Assembly: GCA_963835465.1 (NCBI GenBank)
Contig: CAWIFR010000005.1
Span: forward strand, 454,374 to 518,373
Length of the DNA stretch: 64,000 nt
Origin: Bog-756 sp963835465
GTDB lineage: Bacteria > Actinomycetota > Acidimicrobiia > Acidimicrobiales > RAAP-2
Direction of reading: 5' to 3'
The translations under genes and the position numbers were made by a program. Position 1 is the first letter of the stretch; each line of letters opens with the position of its first letter. The notes beneath the pieces are model-generated. The model was given only the letters and a program-made list of their open reading frames with translations. It was not told where the DNA came from and did no database searches. Below are positions 9,141-18,099 of the stretch, in pieces.

Positions 9141-9195
9141 CCTCAGCCAGTCGAGCTGGGGACTGCGTGATGGACCTCAGCCCATCAAGCTGAGG
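9141..9195. repeat. Dispersed hairpin repeat, two copies
   Basis: 9141-9161: CCTCAGC, loop CAGTCGA, GCTGGGG. 9175-9195: CCTCAGC, loop CCATCAA, GCTGAGG, a perfect 7-bp stem. The copies are 13 bases apart, between the NERD gene and a truncated esterase gene. Confidence 0.8.
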
Positions 9196-9335
9196 TCGAA
9201 GGCCGTGGAGCCGAGGTCGGCCACTTCTATCAATCGTCTCAGTGTTGACCGAGAGGCCCCGGTTCAGAAACTCTTGCACCTCCAAAGGGGCTTTTGGCCC
9301 TGGCCACGGCGCCGCGGCGAGCGGATCCTCTCACT

Positions 9336-9536
9336 ATGGACCTGAATGGATCCTCCGGAGAAGTCGCCCCGCTGAAGAAAGCGGCCCAGCCGGTCACCGG
9401 CGCGCTTGACGACTACCAGTCGCTGTTGTCGTTGGTCGCCGACCGGCGATTGGTGCTGATCGGGGAGGCCATGCGGATCAAGCTGGACCGTCCAGGTCCG
9501 GCCCGCGTGAGATCAGTGAGGTGGGTCGGTCGATGA
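9336..9536 (+). pseudogene. Erythromycin esterase-like N-terminal remnant
   Basis: Translation from the ATG at 9336 gives MDLNGSSGEVAPLKKAAQPV followed by D-D-Y-Q-S-L-L-S-L-V-A-D-R-R-L-V-L-I-G-E-A. This matches the opening of the erythromycin esterase/succinoglycan-type family (D-Y-x-x-L-L-x-L-V-x-x-x-R-x-V-L-I-G-E-A-S-H-G-T), but the sequence stops matching directly after G-E-A, and the catalytic S-H-G region and the remaining 400 or so residues are missing. The frame then runs into the start of the SDR gene. A truncated remnant is the best reading. Confidence 0.55.
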
Positions 9537-10360
9537 CCACCGGGAATAACAGGACGGTACTGACGACCGGAGCCAACTCGGGAATCGGCTTGGCCACAGT
9601 GCTCCATCTGGCAAGCCTCGGTTTCCGATCAGTCGGCTCGGTTCGGTCGGACGCAAAAGGTTCCGAGGTGGCTCGTGCCGCCGCCAGCGCCGGAGTATCC
9701 GTCGAAACGGTAATCCTGGATGTCACGGCCGCGCGGCGGTGTGCGGCTGTGATCGACGAGGTGCAACCGTGGGCGGTGGTCAACAGCGCCGGGTACCCAG
9801 CGGTCGGTGCCATAGAGGACGTCAGCGATCGCGAAGCACGCCGCCAACTGGAGACGATGGTGATCGCGCCGATGCGACTGGCCCGCCTGGCGCTTCCCTA
9901 CATGCGAGCTACTGGTCAGGGAAGAATCGTCAACATCTCGTCCATTTATGGACTGACCACGACGCCGTTGAGTGGGTGGTACCAGGCGTGCAAGCATGCT
10001 CTCGAGGCCGCCTCCGACGCCTTGCGACTCGAAGTGGCCCACGACGGCATCCCAGTGGTGATGATCGAGCCAGGTGGCATCCGGACGGGGATCTGGGAAG
10101 CATTCGAAGAGGACATCCGACATCGTGGCGAATCCGACTACGGCCTCAGCTATCAGCGGGTGCGGGCGCTGCTCAGCGCATTCTCTCGATTCATGGGTGA
10201 GCCCGAAGGTGTGGCCCGTGCTGTCGGAAAGGCCCTCACCACCCGGTCGCCACGAGCCCGGTACCTCGTCGGCCACGACGCCCAGGTCATCGCCGCGGCC
10301 CAGCCCCTGATCCCTACCGAGCTCAGGGACCGCATCACCCGCCTCGTGACCGGTCTGTGA
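9533..10360 (+). CDS. Short-chain dehydrogenase/reductase (SDR)
   Basis: Classical NAD(P)-dependent SDR, 275 aa. The cofactor motif T-G-A-N-S-G-I-G is at residues 12-19, N-S-A-G at 84-87, catalytic Ser in N-I-S-S-I-Y-G near 137, and Y-x-x-x-K as Y-Q-A-C-K at 150-154. P-G-G-I-R-T follows, as in retinol dehydrogenase-like SDRs. I choose ATG 9533 because GAGGTGGG lies 7 bases upstream and it brings the Rossmann motif to the usual place; a GTG at 9521 is possible. Intact. Substrate unknown. Confidence 0.85.
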   Translation: MTTGNNRTVLTTGANSGIGLATVLHLASLGFRSVGSVRSDAKGSEVARAAASAGVSVETVILDVTAARRCAAVIDEVQPWAVVNSAGYPAVGAIEDVSDREARRQLETMVIAPMRLARLALPYMRATGQGRIVNISSIYGLTTTPLSGWYQACKHALEAASDALRLEVAHDGIPVVMIEPGGIRTGIWEAFEEDIRHRGESDYGLSYQRVRALLSAFSRFMGEPEGVARAVGKALTTRSPRARYLVGHDAQVIAAAQPLIPTELRDRITRLVTGL

Positions 10361-10500
10361 ACGACTCGGGAAGCGGGTGAGACGTGAGAACCAGCAGCGG
10401 GGATCCGGGATGCCGCCTCGTCTGGTACTCGTCCTAAGCGGTCTTCCTGCTGGACGGACGGGGCTGCATGAGTGGGTCCAGGGATGGTGTGCCGTAGAGT

Positions 10501-10553
10501 CCTCAGCCCGCTGAGCTGAAGACGGTCCTGATCCTCAGCGACAGCAGCTGAGG
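10501..10553. repeat. Dispersed hairpin repeat, two copies
   Basis: 10501-10521: CCTCAGC, loop CCGCTGA, GCTGAAG. 10533-10553: CCTCAGC, loop GACAGCA, GCTGAGG, perfect stem. Spacer 11 bases. They lie between the SDR gene and the tyrosine recombinase stump. Confidence 0.8.
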
Positions 10554-10600
10554 GTGGCTGGGCGATGCCCCAGACCAAGTGAGATGAGGTGAGTCGACCG

Positions 10601-10813
10601 CTATTCGCACCTACCCGGCAGCTCCCGATGCGAGATTCCGAGCATCTTGATTCGGACGTTCGGACATTCGGACATTGCGTCAGCAAGTACCCGATCCCTT
10701 CGGTCAGTCGCGTGTTGGTAGCGAATGGCAGCTCCCTGTGAAACATGTCCTGTCCTTCGCATCAGCTCTGCGAGGCTGGCTCCAGTCTCTGCGGCCCAGG
10801 TCAGGTGGACCAA
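10601..10813 (-). pseudogene. Tyrosine recombinase (integrase) C-terminal remnant
   Basis: The frame reads L-T-W-A-A-E-T-G-A-S-L-A-E-L-M-R-R-T-G-H-V-S then G-A-A-I-R-Y-Q-H-A-T-D-R-R-D-R-V-L-A-D-A-M. This is the C-terminus of an actinobacterial phage-type integrase: the G-H of box II and the Tyr nucleophile (R-Y-Q-H-A) are visible. The H-L-R-H arginine box is broken at the 5' side and the first 250 or so residues are absent. It is a stump of a mobile element, next to two hairpin copies and a frameshifted thioesterase gene. Confidence 0.75.
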
Positions 10814-10871
10814 TTCACGGGGACCCAGTCAGCTGGGGCAAGCATTGCCACTCTCGAGTTTGCCAATCGGC

Positions 10872-11490
10872 TCAGCGTGGGTCGGGCGCTCCTGCAAAGC
10901 GGGCCAGATCTACGGTGATGTAGATAGCGCGGCACTTCGCCACCACCACGTCACTGGTGCGCAGTTCCGCACTTATGAAGAGCTTGCGGCGCTCTCGCCC
11001 ATCAAGTCGCGCCGCGAATTTCCAGGGCTTCGTCAACGGGCACGGCTGCGAGATAACGAACCGTCAACTCGCCGGTGAAGGCGGGTTCCTGCAGTCTACC
11101 GATCACGAATCCCGTAACGTCGTCGAATGCGGCGGCGACGATTCCGCCATGGGCACGACCGGGCGCGCCTTCGAATGCCCGTCGCAACACAAAGTCAGCG
11201 ATCACTTCATTGCTATCGAACCGCACCTCGAGTCCGACGCTTGTCGGATTCGAGCAACCGCCAACAGCTCGGTCTTCGAACCCACTCCCGCCCAAGATTG
11301 ACCCGTCCTGGCTACTCCGCATCAGGGCCAGACGGTCGCGCATCGGCGCCCCGTTGACGGAGAGTGTGAGTTCGTTCGCCGTCTCCGCTATAGATGCGAG
11401 CGCATCATCCGCGGGATCGTGCGCCGCAAACGCGTGGCTGAGAGCTCGTAAGCTCGCAGCCGCTCCTTCTCGTGCCTCTTCGGTCCTCAT
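10872..11490 (-). pseudogene. PaaI-family (hotdog) thioesterase, frameshifted
   Basis: Acyl-CoA thioesterase of the hotdog fold. The core has R-A-H-G-G-I-V-A-A-A-F-D-D-V-T-G, the H-G-G and D typical of PaaI-like enzymes, then F-T-G-E-L-T-V-R-Y and P-V-D-E-A-L-E-I-R-G. An extra base near 11014 creates a premature stop at 11002; removing it restores R-L-D-G-R-E-R-R-K-L-F-I-S-A-E-L and V-A-K-C-R-A-I-Y-I-T-V, with a stop at 10872. The N-terminal 60 residues are helical and Ala-rich. One indel breaks an otherwise normal gene. Confidence 0.8.
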
Positions 11491-11734
11491 GAGGAGTAAG
11501 TGTAGGGAAGCACTTGGAGTGGGTCTTCAGAGAAGCACCGGTAGGTGGCTCTGTCGGACCATGGTGATCCATTGTGTCAGTTGCACAATTGCGTCGAGCA
11601 GTCAGGCACCAGTATTTCTGCACACCCACATGTGTCGCTTAGAGCTGCCCCTCGGACCAATGCCCCAGACTCGCGCGACTGAGAGTCATGTCGCAGTCGG
11701 CTCCAGCCTTCTGGGCCGTGGCTCGCCCGGCAGG

Positions 11735-12776
11735 CTATCGGCCATCCATTGGCCGGTTGGCAAACACAGCGAGCGCCTCGAGCTGCTCGCCCGTTCCGAT
11801 GCTAATGAGGACATCCTCCGCTTCGATTGTGTCTTCTGGCGAGGGATTGGTGACGAAGCGGCCGTCAGGCCGCCGAATGGCCAGAACCAGTGCCCCGGTC
11901 CGGTCGCGCAGATGCGCTGACCGCAGCGTCTTACCTGCCAATGCGGAGTCGGCCGCTAGCGTCACCTCCTCGAGCCGGAACTTGAGCGACCCGTCATGCA
12001 TGACGACGTCGACGAAATCGACTACGTGCGGCTGAGTCACGAACGATGCCATTCGATCGCCCCCAAGCTGCTGAGGGTTCACCACCCTGTCGGCTCCGGC
12101 GCGGACCAGCTTCGACTCCGAGGACTCGTTCCGAGCCCGGGCGATGATCTGGATGTCCGGACACATCGACTTGGCCGCGACGGTCACAGTAGAGGTTGTC
12201 GGCATCGGTGTCGAGCGCGGCCACGACCGCCGCAGCCCTGTTCAGACCGGCCAGCAGGAGAGTTTCATCGTCGGCGATATCACCGCACACGAAGGCATAG
12301 GGAATTCCCCTCAGACGTTCTGGGTCGCGATCGATGACGACGAGATCTGTCTTCCCGCCGGCCAAGAAACGGGCCACCTCGCGTCCGACACGACCCCATC
12401 CGCATACGATCACGTGCTCCTGCATCCAGTCGATGTCTCGCTCCATCTTGCGCCTCCGGATCAGATCCCGCATGTGGCCATCGATGAGTACTTCGAGGAC
12501 AGCCGAAAACGTGTACAGCGCGGTGCCAACACCCACGAGGATGAGAATGATGGTGAAGGCCTTGCTTCCCCCGTCAAGCGGATGAGGGGAGTTGAAGCCC
12601 ACCGTGGTGACGGTGATAACGGTCTGGAAGACGGCGTCGAGGAGCCCGAATCCGAAGAAGAGGTACCCCACGGTGCCCACCACGAGTACCAGCGCGAGGG
12701 CCCCAAGTCCGATCCTTACGCCTCGGAAGGGGTTACGCTCCCGATCCACTACCCTCACCACCTTGGCACTACGCAT
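11735..12776 (-). pseudogene. Potassium channel protein with TrkA-N/RCK domains, frameshifted
   Basis: Two-helix ion channel fused to cytoplasmic RCK (TrkA-N and TrkA-C) gating domains. TM1 spans residues about 22-44, the pore has V-I-T-V-T-T-V-G-F-N (filter T-V-G-F instead of the usual T-V-G-Y-G), TM2 about 74-98, and the NAD-binding loop is G-W-G-R-V-G at 126-131. An extra base near 12188 shifts the frame after D-T-D-A-D-N-L-Y; the other frame continues T-V-A-A-K-S-M-C-P-D-I-Q-I-I-A-R-A and the TrkA-C domain to the stop at 11735. Start at 12776 is the first in frame. Confidence 0.85.
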
Positions 12777-13459
12777 CAGATCGGCCGCCTCTTCAGAGTC
12801 ATTGCAGTTCGAGGGCCGAGTTCAGCTGCTACGTCGAGGAATTCGGATGAGGTGCCACTAAGTTCGACCGTGGGCAAGCCTAGTGACTAGCAACGGCACC
12901 CTGGAGCGTGTGGATGAAGTACGGAGTCGTCTCAGTAAGTTCGGCGATCTAACTTGAAGATGGAAACCAGAGTGTCGATCCGGAGAAGAAGGGACACGCG
13001 ATGGCAGCGGTGAATGTGACAGCGGAGACCCGTGGGTTTGGCGAGCGGGCCTCCGCCTGAGGCACCACGTGGCTGCCAGAGCACAATCTCGACTAACCGA
13101 CGGGGCTGCCGACGATTTGTCGAAACGAAAGCTCCATATCGCTGTCTGGGTCCGACGATTGTCCTCAGCTGGCATGGCTGACAGCAATTTTGACCAGGAG
13201 CGCAAACTGGACTCCGCTGCGGATGGGGATTTCGAGGGGGTGCGCTCCTATGTCAAGGAGGCCTTGAATCACCACCCAGAGTTTCACACGGACGAGCCCA
13301 CAGACTGTTGGTGCAAGCGCGGCAAGGTGACGTCGCCGCCCCGGATCTCCGATTCCTAGGGCACCGTTGCATGGCAATCATTCGAGCCGAGCGATTCTTC
13401 AGTGCAAAGTTGACGACACAGCCGAACGTCATACGCAGCGCCTGTGAACCTCGCCGGAG
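12777..13459. other. Gap with one hairpin repeat and no recognised gene
   Basis: About 680 bases between the channel gene start and the methyltransferase stop. A 96-codon open frame on + (13069-13359) and a 70-codon frame on - have no recognisable domain and carry the hairpin at 13163 inside, so I do not call them. The rest shows nothing clear. Confidence 0.4.
13163..13182. repeat. Dispersed hairpin repeat, one copy
   Basis: CCTCAGC, loop TGGCATG (7), GCTGAC. A decayed copy with the same loop (CTCAAA, TGGCATG, GCTGAT) occurs at 17956-17974. Confidence 0.7.
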
Positions 13460-14181
13460 TCACGTAGAACGCTGGGCACGCAAGAGAAGTAGACGTGGAA
13501 TGGTGGCTCCGTTCAGGTACCCCCCGGTCGCTTCAATCGTGGCAAGAGGGGATGGCGGCTCGACCATGTCATCGATCAGCAGCCCACACTTTCCCATTTC
13601 ATGGACGTACCTGCTAAGAGGACGGTGTACGAACGATAAGCGGATTCCCGGCCCGACCTCTTCGGTGGTGATGTCGTCCTCAAGGTAGGAGCCCACCCGC
13701 CAAAACCGCTCGTCAGAATCGACCACCTCGACCCAGCCACTGCCCGGTGCTTGCAGGAGCGGGTGGACGAGAAGAAGCACAAACCTGCCGCCTGGCATCA
13801 GAACCCGGGCGACCTCTTGGATGGCGGCCTCAAAGGGCTGTACGTGCTCAATCGCCAGACACAGCACGACGGTATCGAACGAGGCGCTACAAAATGGAAG
13901 ATCTTGGCCGCCAGCCTGAAGGTAGCAGGAGGAGCTACCGCGAAGGCGTGCCGCGTGAACCTGCGACGCAGTGACATCGAGGCCAACTACCTTCGCTCCC
14001 TGCCGCTCCAGGAGACGGCAGACCTGCCCCTCGCCACAGCCAATGTCCAAAGCTCGGAGTTGGCTCCATTGGCGTATCGCCCGATCAGCGGAAGGATCTG
14101 CTCTTCGTACTCGGGGTCTGCCCCATCAGTGAAGTTGGCCTGCCACCAGCTCGCGGCACTTTCCCAAAGGTCGCTGTCCAC
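13460..14181 (-). pseudogene. Class I SAM-dependent methyltransferase, frameshifted
   Basis: Rossmann-fold methyltransferase. The GTG at 14181 starts D-S-D-L-W-E-S-A-A-S-W-W-Q-A-N-F-T-D-G-A-D, then P-E-Y-E-E-Q-I-L-P-L-I. After a one-base shift near 14043 the SAM motif appears as L-D-I-G-C-G-E-G-Q-V, then D-V-T-A-S-Q (acidic loop), L-P-F-C-S-A-S-F-D-T-V-V and V-L-M-P-G-G-R-F-V. The W-W-Q-x-x-F-T-D-G-A-D-P-E-Y-E-E-Q-I opening is common in actinobacterial relatives, which supports joining both frames. Substrate unknown. A longer 5' frame exists, but it crosses the hairpins at 14275-14319. Confidence 0.75.
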
Positions 14182-14274
14182 TGGATCGACGCTACAGCCC
14201 TGTACCGAGTGCAAACCATTGGCAACGGCTCGCAGCGCATAGCCCTCAGCTTCGTTGGCTGCAACTAGTAAGGT

Positions 14275-14319
14275 CCTCAGCTTCTCAGGCTGAGGAGAGG
14301 TCAGCCCTTCTGGCTGAGA
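14275..14319. repeat. Dispersed hairpin repeat, two copies
   Basis: 14275-14295: CCTCAGC, loop TTCTCAG, GCTGAGG, perfect. 14299-14319: GGTCAGC, loop CCTTCTG, GCTGAGA. Only three bases separate them. They are in the divergent gap between the methyltransferase and the VRR-NUC-like gene. Confidence 0.8.
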
Positions 14320-14376
14320 GCCAACCGTTTGAGGCGATGGGACCTGTGTGGAGGGGTCATCAGGCATGATGGTCCG

Positions 14377-14901
14377 GTGCCAGGCGCAATATCGGAGAAT
14401 GCTGCTACAACCATCCACTGCCCAAATCACCTTCGGCAGGCTTTCTGGCCCCTTCCGCTGGCTGAGCAGTGGCGAGTGCAGTTTCCTTCCCTATTCGATA
14501 GTGACGACGAGCGGCTTGCCCTGACGCAGCCACATAACCACTTCTACGAGTGGTTCGCAGCGATCTTCTTGTTCCAACGCGATGGATCAATCTCGATGAT
14601 GGAGAAGTACGCATACCCAAGTCGCCGGGACAAGTTTGCTCGGTACACCAGCGCCCTGACTGAAAGCCAGATGGGCGAGTTGGATTCGATTCGGGAGCAG
14701 TTCCACGTTCAGCTTCCGGACCTTCTTGTCTTCAAGTCCAACCAGCAGTCCTTTTCCTTCGCTGAGGTCAAGGGTGATCGCGATCGCCTGTCGCCCAAAC
14801 AAGTTGAAAGTCACGCTGCAATCCGACGTCGACTGGGGGTCGAAGTCGAGATCATCAACGTCAAGCCCACACCTACCGATTGGAACGATTCGGGCAATTG
14901 A
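14377..14901 (+). CDS. VRR-NUC-like PD-(D/E)xK nuclease domain protein
   Basis: About 174 residues, intact. The C-terminal half reads L-P-D-L-L-V-F-K-S-N, then S-F-A-E-V-K-G-D-R-D-R-L-S-P-K-Q, followed by E-S-H-A-A-I-R-R-R-L-G-V and a final strand V-E-I-I-N-V-K. The P-D, E-V-K-G and D-x-L-S-x-x-Q residues match the VRR-NUC branch of PD-(D/E)xK nucleases (FAN1-like and phage/restriction-associated stand-alone forms). The N-terminal half (F-Y-E-W-F-A-A-I-F-L-F) is unassigned. The start is uncertain: the GTG at 14377 fits spacing from the hairpins; 14329 is the longest option. Isolated, without helicase or methylase partner. Confidence 0.7.
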   Translation: MPGAISENAATTIHCPNHLRQAFWPLPLAEQWRVQFPSLFDSDDERLALTQPHNHFYEWFAAIFLFQRDGSISMMEKYAYPSRRDKFARYTSALTESQMGELDSIREQFHVQLPDLLVFKSNQQSFSFAEVKGDRDRLSPKQVESHAAIRRRLGVEVEIINVKPTPTDWNDSGN

Positions 14902-14914
14902 TTCCGCTTCGGGT

Positions 14915-14935
14915 CCTCAGCTTCAATGGCTGAGG
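14915..14935. repeat. Dispersed hairpin repeat, one copy
   Basis: CCTCAGC, loop TTCAATG, GCTGAGG, perfect; with the flanking GT and AC the stem is 9 bp. It lies between convergent genes (nuclease and lipase). Confidence 0.8.
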
Positions 14936-15028
14936 ACTGCATCCGAAGCTGGCCACCGATCCGACGGGGACGCCGGAGGGATGATACCGGCCCCACCTCT
15001 TTCGTTTGCCTGACGATGAGTGCTCGAT

Positions 15029-16306
15029 CTACACGTTGGTAAGGATGGAGCGTGCTTCGGGCCGTGCCGAAGATGCGGGATCGAGCCACTTGCGCATTGT
15101 CTCGTAGACGGATGGATCGTTGAGAAGGCGGAAATGATGAAGGCCTTCGAAGTGACGCTTGTGCTCGTCGGGGAACGGAATGTGTCTACCGTTGCGAGCT
15201 CGGCCTCGAGCACTGGCGGGTTGGACGAGAAGGTCGCCCATCAATCGTCCAAGTGGGTTGTGGCGGCTCGCAGCCACCGTGGCGCTGATCGCATAGTGAT
15301 GAGCCCAGGGGAGCAGCGGAACGTCTTCGTACTGGTGAGCCTCCCAGTCGCCGGGAACACGCCAATCGCCATCGAGGAGGTAGCCAGCACGAAGATCTTT
15401 GATCCCCGCGCTGCGTCGCTCGAGCACCGAGGCCAGCGGGCGAGCCACGTCGAGCCTACCGAGTACGGAACTGAGTTCACTGATCCACTGCTCCAACCCC
15501 GCGCCCAGGTGCGGGGTGCCCAGATAGAACATGTGACGCACCGCGGAGACCCACGAGCCCCCATTAACCCACGCCTGGTGGCACGCACTGCGGGCGACAA
15601 GGCCTCCCATCGAGTGGCCCACTAGGAGCAATTCGGTGACTGTTGGCGGCCAGGCGTAGACGAGGTCTTCCAGGAGTGCGGCAAGGCATCGACCGTTCTC
15701 CGAGATGTGGAGACCGGTGTTGTAGCGGAGATAGACAGGGGTGTATCCGAGATCTTCAGCGAGTCGAGAGCCATAAGTCGACTCTCCATGACGGCCCTGG
15801 CGATCTGCGTGCAACCGCCAAGACTCCTCGGTCTCACCCAACCCGTGCAGGAAGACGGCCACTTTCGGTGTCGCCCCCAAGAAGACGTCTCCCAGGGCAT
15901 CACGCTCAATGGCGACGTTTGACCGGGCCCGCCTGACAGCCATCGGGATCGCCAACGGGCTCCCCTGTTCAGCGAGTTCATCTCCTAGGGTGGCGTTCAA
16001 CGCCGCCAGAGCCAGATTGCCGCGAGCGGTGGATCCGGCCGGAAGCGCCGATCCGCCTGCAGCGCCGAATAGTTCCGTGGCGGCCATGCCAGCGATGAGG
16101 CCACTCCCTCGGATCGCAGCGTAGACACCGCTGATGATGCCCTCGTGCATGAGCCGGACCGGAGCGCTGACCGGATCGGTCAACGAGAAGGCCCTGGTGG
16201 CGATGGCGCGATGCACATCTTCGACGTGCGAGACGGCCTCGGCCAGCATGCCCGTCGCCAGGCCTCCGACGGCACGTATTTCCTCAGGCTTCAATCGCGC
16301 CCCCAA
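15029..16306 (-). CDS. Alpha/beta hydrolase (triacylglycerol lipase/esterase-like)
   Basis: A 425-residue protein. Residues 1-130 form a helical, Ala/Gly-rich N-terminal region without a clear signal peptide. The hydrolase core starts at about 148: V-A-V-F-L-H-G-L-G-E-T-E (oxyanion loop), nucleophile elbow G-H-S-M-G-G at 230-235 (Ser232), then Y-L-G-T-P-H-L-G-A-G, the lid-side motif typical of PGAP1-like and PHB depolymerase-like esterases. A late H-H-F-R-L-L-N-D-P segment supplies the probable catalytic His. It follows the patatin gene on the same strand with 62 bases between, so the two are probably one transcript acting on lipids. Confidence 0.8.
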   Translation of the reverse strand: MGARLKPEEIRAVGGLATGMLAEAVSHVEDVHRAIATRAFSLTDPVSAPVRLMHEGIISGVYAAIRGSGLIAGMAATELFGAAGGSALPAGSTARGNLALAALNATLGDELAEQGSPLAIPMAVRRARSNVAIERDALGDVFLGATPKVAVFLHGLGETEESWRLHADRQGRHGESTYGSRLAEDLGYTPVYLRYNTGLHISENGRCLAALLEDLVYAWPPTVTELLLVGHSMGGLVARSACHQAWVNGGSWVSAVRHMFYLGTPHLGAGLEQWISELSSVLGRLDVARPLASVLERRSAGIKDLRAGYLLDGDWRVPGDWEAHQYEDVPLLPWAHHYAISATVAASRHNPLGRLMGDLLVQPASARGRARNGRHIPFPDEHKRHFEGLHHFRLLNDPSVYETMRKWLDPASSARPEARSILTNV

Positions 16307-16368
16307 ACTTCCAAGCTGCGCCCCCCGAGCACCAGTATGACAGTCAGGCGAGGAGAACTGAAGCTCCC

Positions 16369-17598
16369 TCAGCCGTCAACGGGCCCGTCGGGCAGGGACC
16401 GATGGGTTCCAGCGGGCACAGGGTCCGAACTGCGATCACCCGAACCCCTCTTCAAGCCATTGCCAGACTCGTCCTCGTGCGCTTCAGCCGAGGATTGAGG
16501 GGTGCGCGTGCGTTCCGAATCCCGTGCCGAGAGGACGCGCCGCGCCTCGATTCGTCCGGCCTGCATGAACGACGGCCACTCCACCGGATTCAGAAACTGG
16601 CGATAGAAGCCGACGCCCTGGACCTTCCGATAAGGGACGGGCTCGATCATCAGTAGCTCGGTCGCGTCGTCGAGTCGGTGGAGGTTCACCCTAGCTAGCT
16701 CTGCCTGTTGGCAAGTTCGGACCTGGCTGGCAATGCGCAGGATACTCGCCGGCTCGTCCTGCCATCCCGTTGCGTCCTCCCCCACAAACCCAGGAGGGTA
16801 GAAACCGTTGATGGCCAGGGCCGCATCGCATTGCTCCTCGATATCGAGGACCGGAGAAACCGGAAAGATGTCGACGAGTCCGCCGTCGCACCAGTAGCCG
16901 CCATTGACCTGGACCGGAGCAACAAACAGCGGCAGGGCAACTGCCAAATGGATGGCCCGTGCCACCGCCAGATCCGGATGGGTCCGCGGGCCGATGTATT
17001 CGAGGCGATTCTCCTCGACGTTCCAGATCGGAGCGTATGCAGGTATCGGCATCTCGGACAGGGTCATGTCGCCCACCAGCCGGCGGTAGGTGGCTTCGAT
17101 CCGTTCGCCCCTTATGAGGCCGGCAAAGCCCCGACCCACCGTCGGCACGAGCTTCGCCAACCGGGCCCAGTCAACGTCCACATAGTCCTCCGGCTGGAAA
17201 GCCAAGACGAACTCAGCAACGTCTTCTGCTGGGATTCCGGCCGCGATGGGGAAGCCGAAGAGGGCTGATCCTGAGCACAACGAAATCACAGCGGGGCGAA
17301 TATCGGCCTCTTCGAGAGCACGGGCGGCACCGACTACAGATGCCAAAGCCCCGCTCCCGCCGGTCGCAAGGAGTGCGAGCCGACGTCCCTCGAGCCAGGG
17401 GAGACTGTACGGCTCGGGTGAGGGAAACGGATGTGCTTCCACCTGCCTCGAGGTCTCGAAGGGCAGCGTGATCACAGCTCGACGAACGTCTCTCAGCAAA
17501 CCGGCGTCTTCGCGAATGCCATCGATCCAATCCCGGGCCATCGTGATCACCTCGAAGTACTGACGAAGGCGAAACACGTCGAGGACCGTGCTCAGCAC
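16369..17598 (-). CDS. Patatin-like phospholipase with altered nucleophile elbow
   Basis: Predicted lipid acyl hydrolase, 409 aa. An oxyanion-type segment L-L-A-T-G-G-S-G-A-L is at 76-85. The nucleophile region is I-S-L-C-S-G-S-A-L-F-G (105-115), where relatives have S-G-C-S-G-G-A-L; the Ser is kept but both flanking glycines of G-x-S-x-G are replaced (Leu and Ser). The partner Asp is in W-C-D-G-G-L-V-D (D238-G-G). The C-terminal 50 residues are a charged, low-complexity tail. The first gene of a two-gene unit with the lipase at 15029. Activity is uncertain because of the altered elbow. Confidence 0.75.
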   Translation of the reverse strand: MLSTVLDVFRLRQYFEVITMARDWIDGIREDAGLLRDVRRAVITLPFETSRQVEAHPFPSPEPYSLPWLEGRRLALLATGGSGALASVVGAARALEEADIRPAVISLCSGSALFGFPIAAGIPAEDVAEFVLAFQPEDYVDVDWARLAKLVPTVGRGFAGLIRGERIEATYRRLVGDMTLSEMPIPAYAPIWNVEENRLEYIGPRTHPDLAVARAIHLAVALPLFVAPVQVNGGYWCDGGLVDIFPVSPVLDIEEQCDAALAINGFYPPGFVGEDATGWQDEPASILRIASQVRTCQQAELARVNLHRLDDATELLMIEPVPYRKVQGVGFYRQFLNPVEWPSFMQAGRIEARRVLSARDSERTRTPQSSAEAHEDESGNGLKRGSGDRSSDPVPAGTHRSLPDGPVDG

Positions 17599-17955
17599 AG
17601 CGCCACCCTCCGGTCAGACTTTCCACATCGACTCACTCCGGCCACCTTCCTCAGACACTCGAGATCACACTCTCCCCACGAAACGCTCACTCGGGGCCGT
17701 CTTCCAAGAACAATCCTGACCCAAAGATCGAACGAAGCCCAGGGTCGAAGGTCCCTCCGTCACGGTTCCCTCATCTGCAATGCCGCCGGATTCGGGCGAA
17801 GGACTCAGCACAGGTAGCTGTGGACCGGTGACAGACGGGGGACGCCGGCTTGATGCAACTGAGCTCAGCCGACTAGCGCCCGGGTCCGCCTAGTCGTCCT
17901 CAGCGGGACCTGATCACTTCGAGTTGGAGCCCGCGGGTGGAATCGGCCAGCCGAT

Positions 17956-18040
17956 CTCAAATGGCATGGCTGATGTAACACTCGCTGTTCTCAGCTTCAA
18001 CGGCTGAAACCTGACACGGCACTCAGCTGGACCAGCTGAG
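17956..18040. repeat. Dispersed hairpin repeats, two good copies and one decayed
   Basis: 17956-17974: decayed copy CTCAAA, TGGCATG, GCTGAT. 17990-18008: CTCAGC, loop TTCAACG, GCTGAA. 18022-18040: CTCAGC, loop TGGACCA, GCTGAG, perfect. The cluster fills the divergent gap between the patatin gene and the glycosidase gene. Just upstream, at 17861, CGACTAG and CTAGTCG flank a GC-rich spacer beside two CTCAGC half sites. Confidence 0.75.
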
Positions 18041-18099
18041 ATCTCTTGACATATGGCCGGTCCCCGTCCTCATGAGGATGCTCTCCCTAACCTGGGCCC

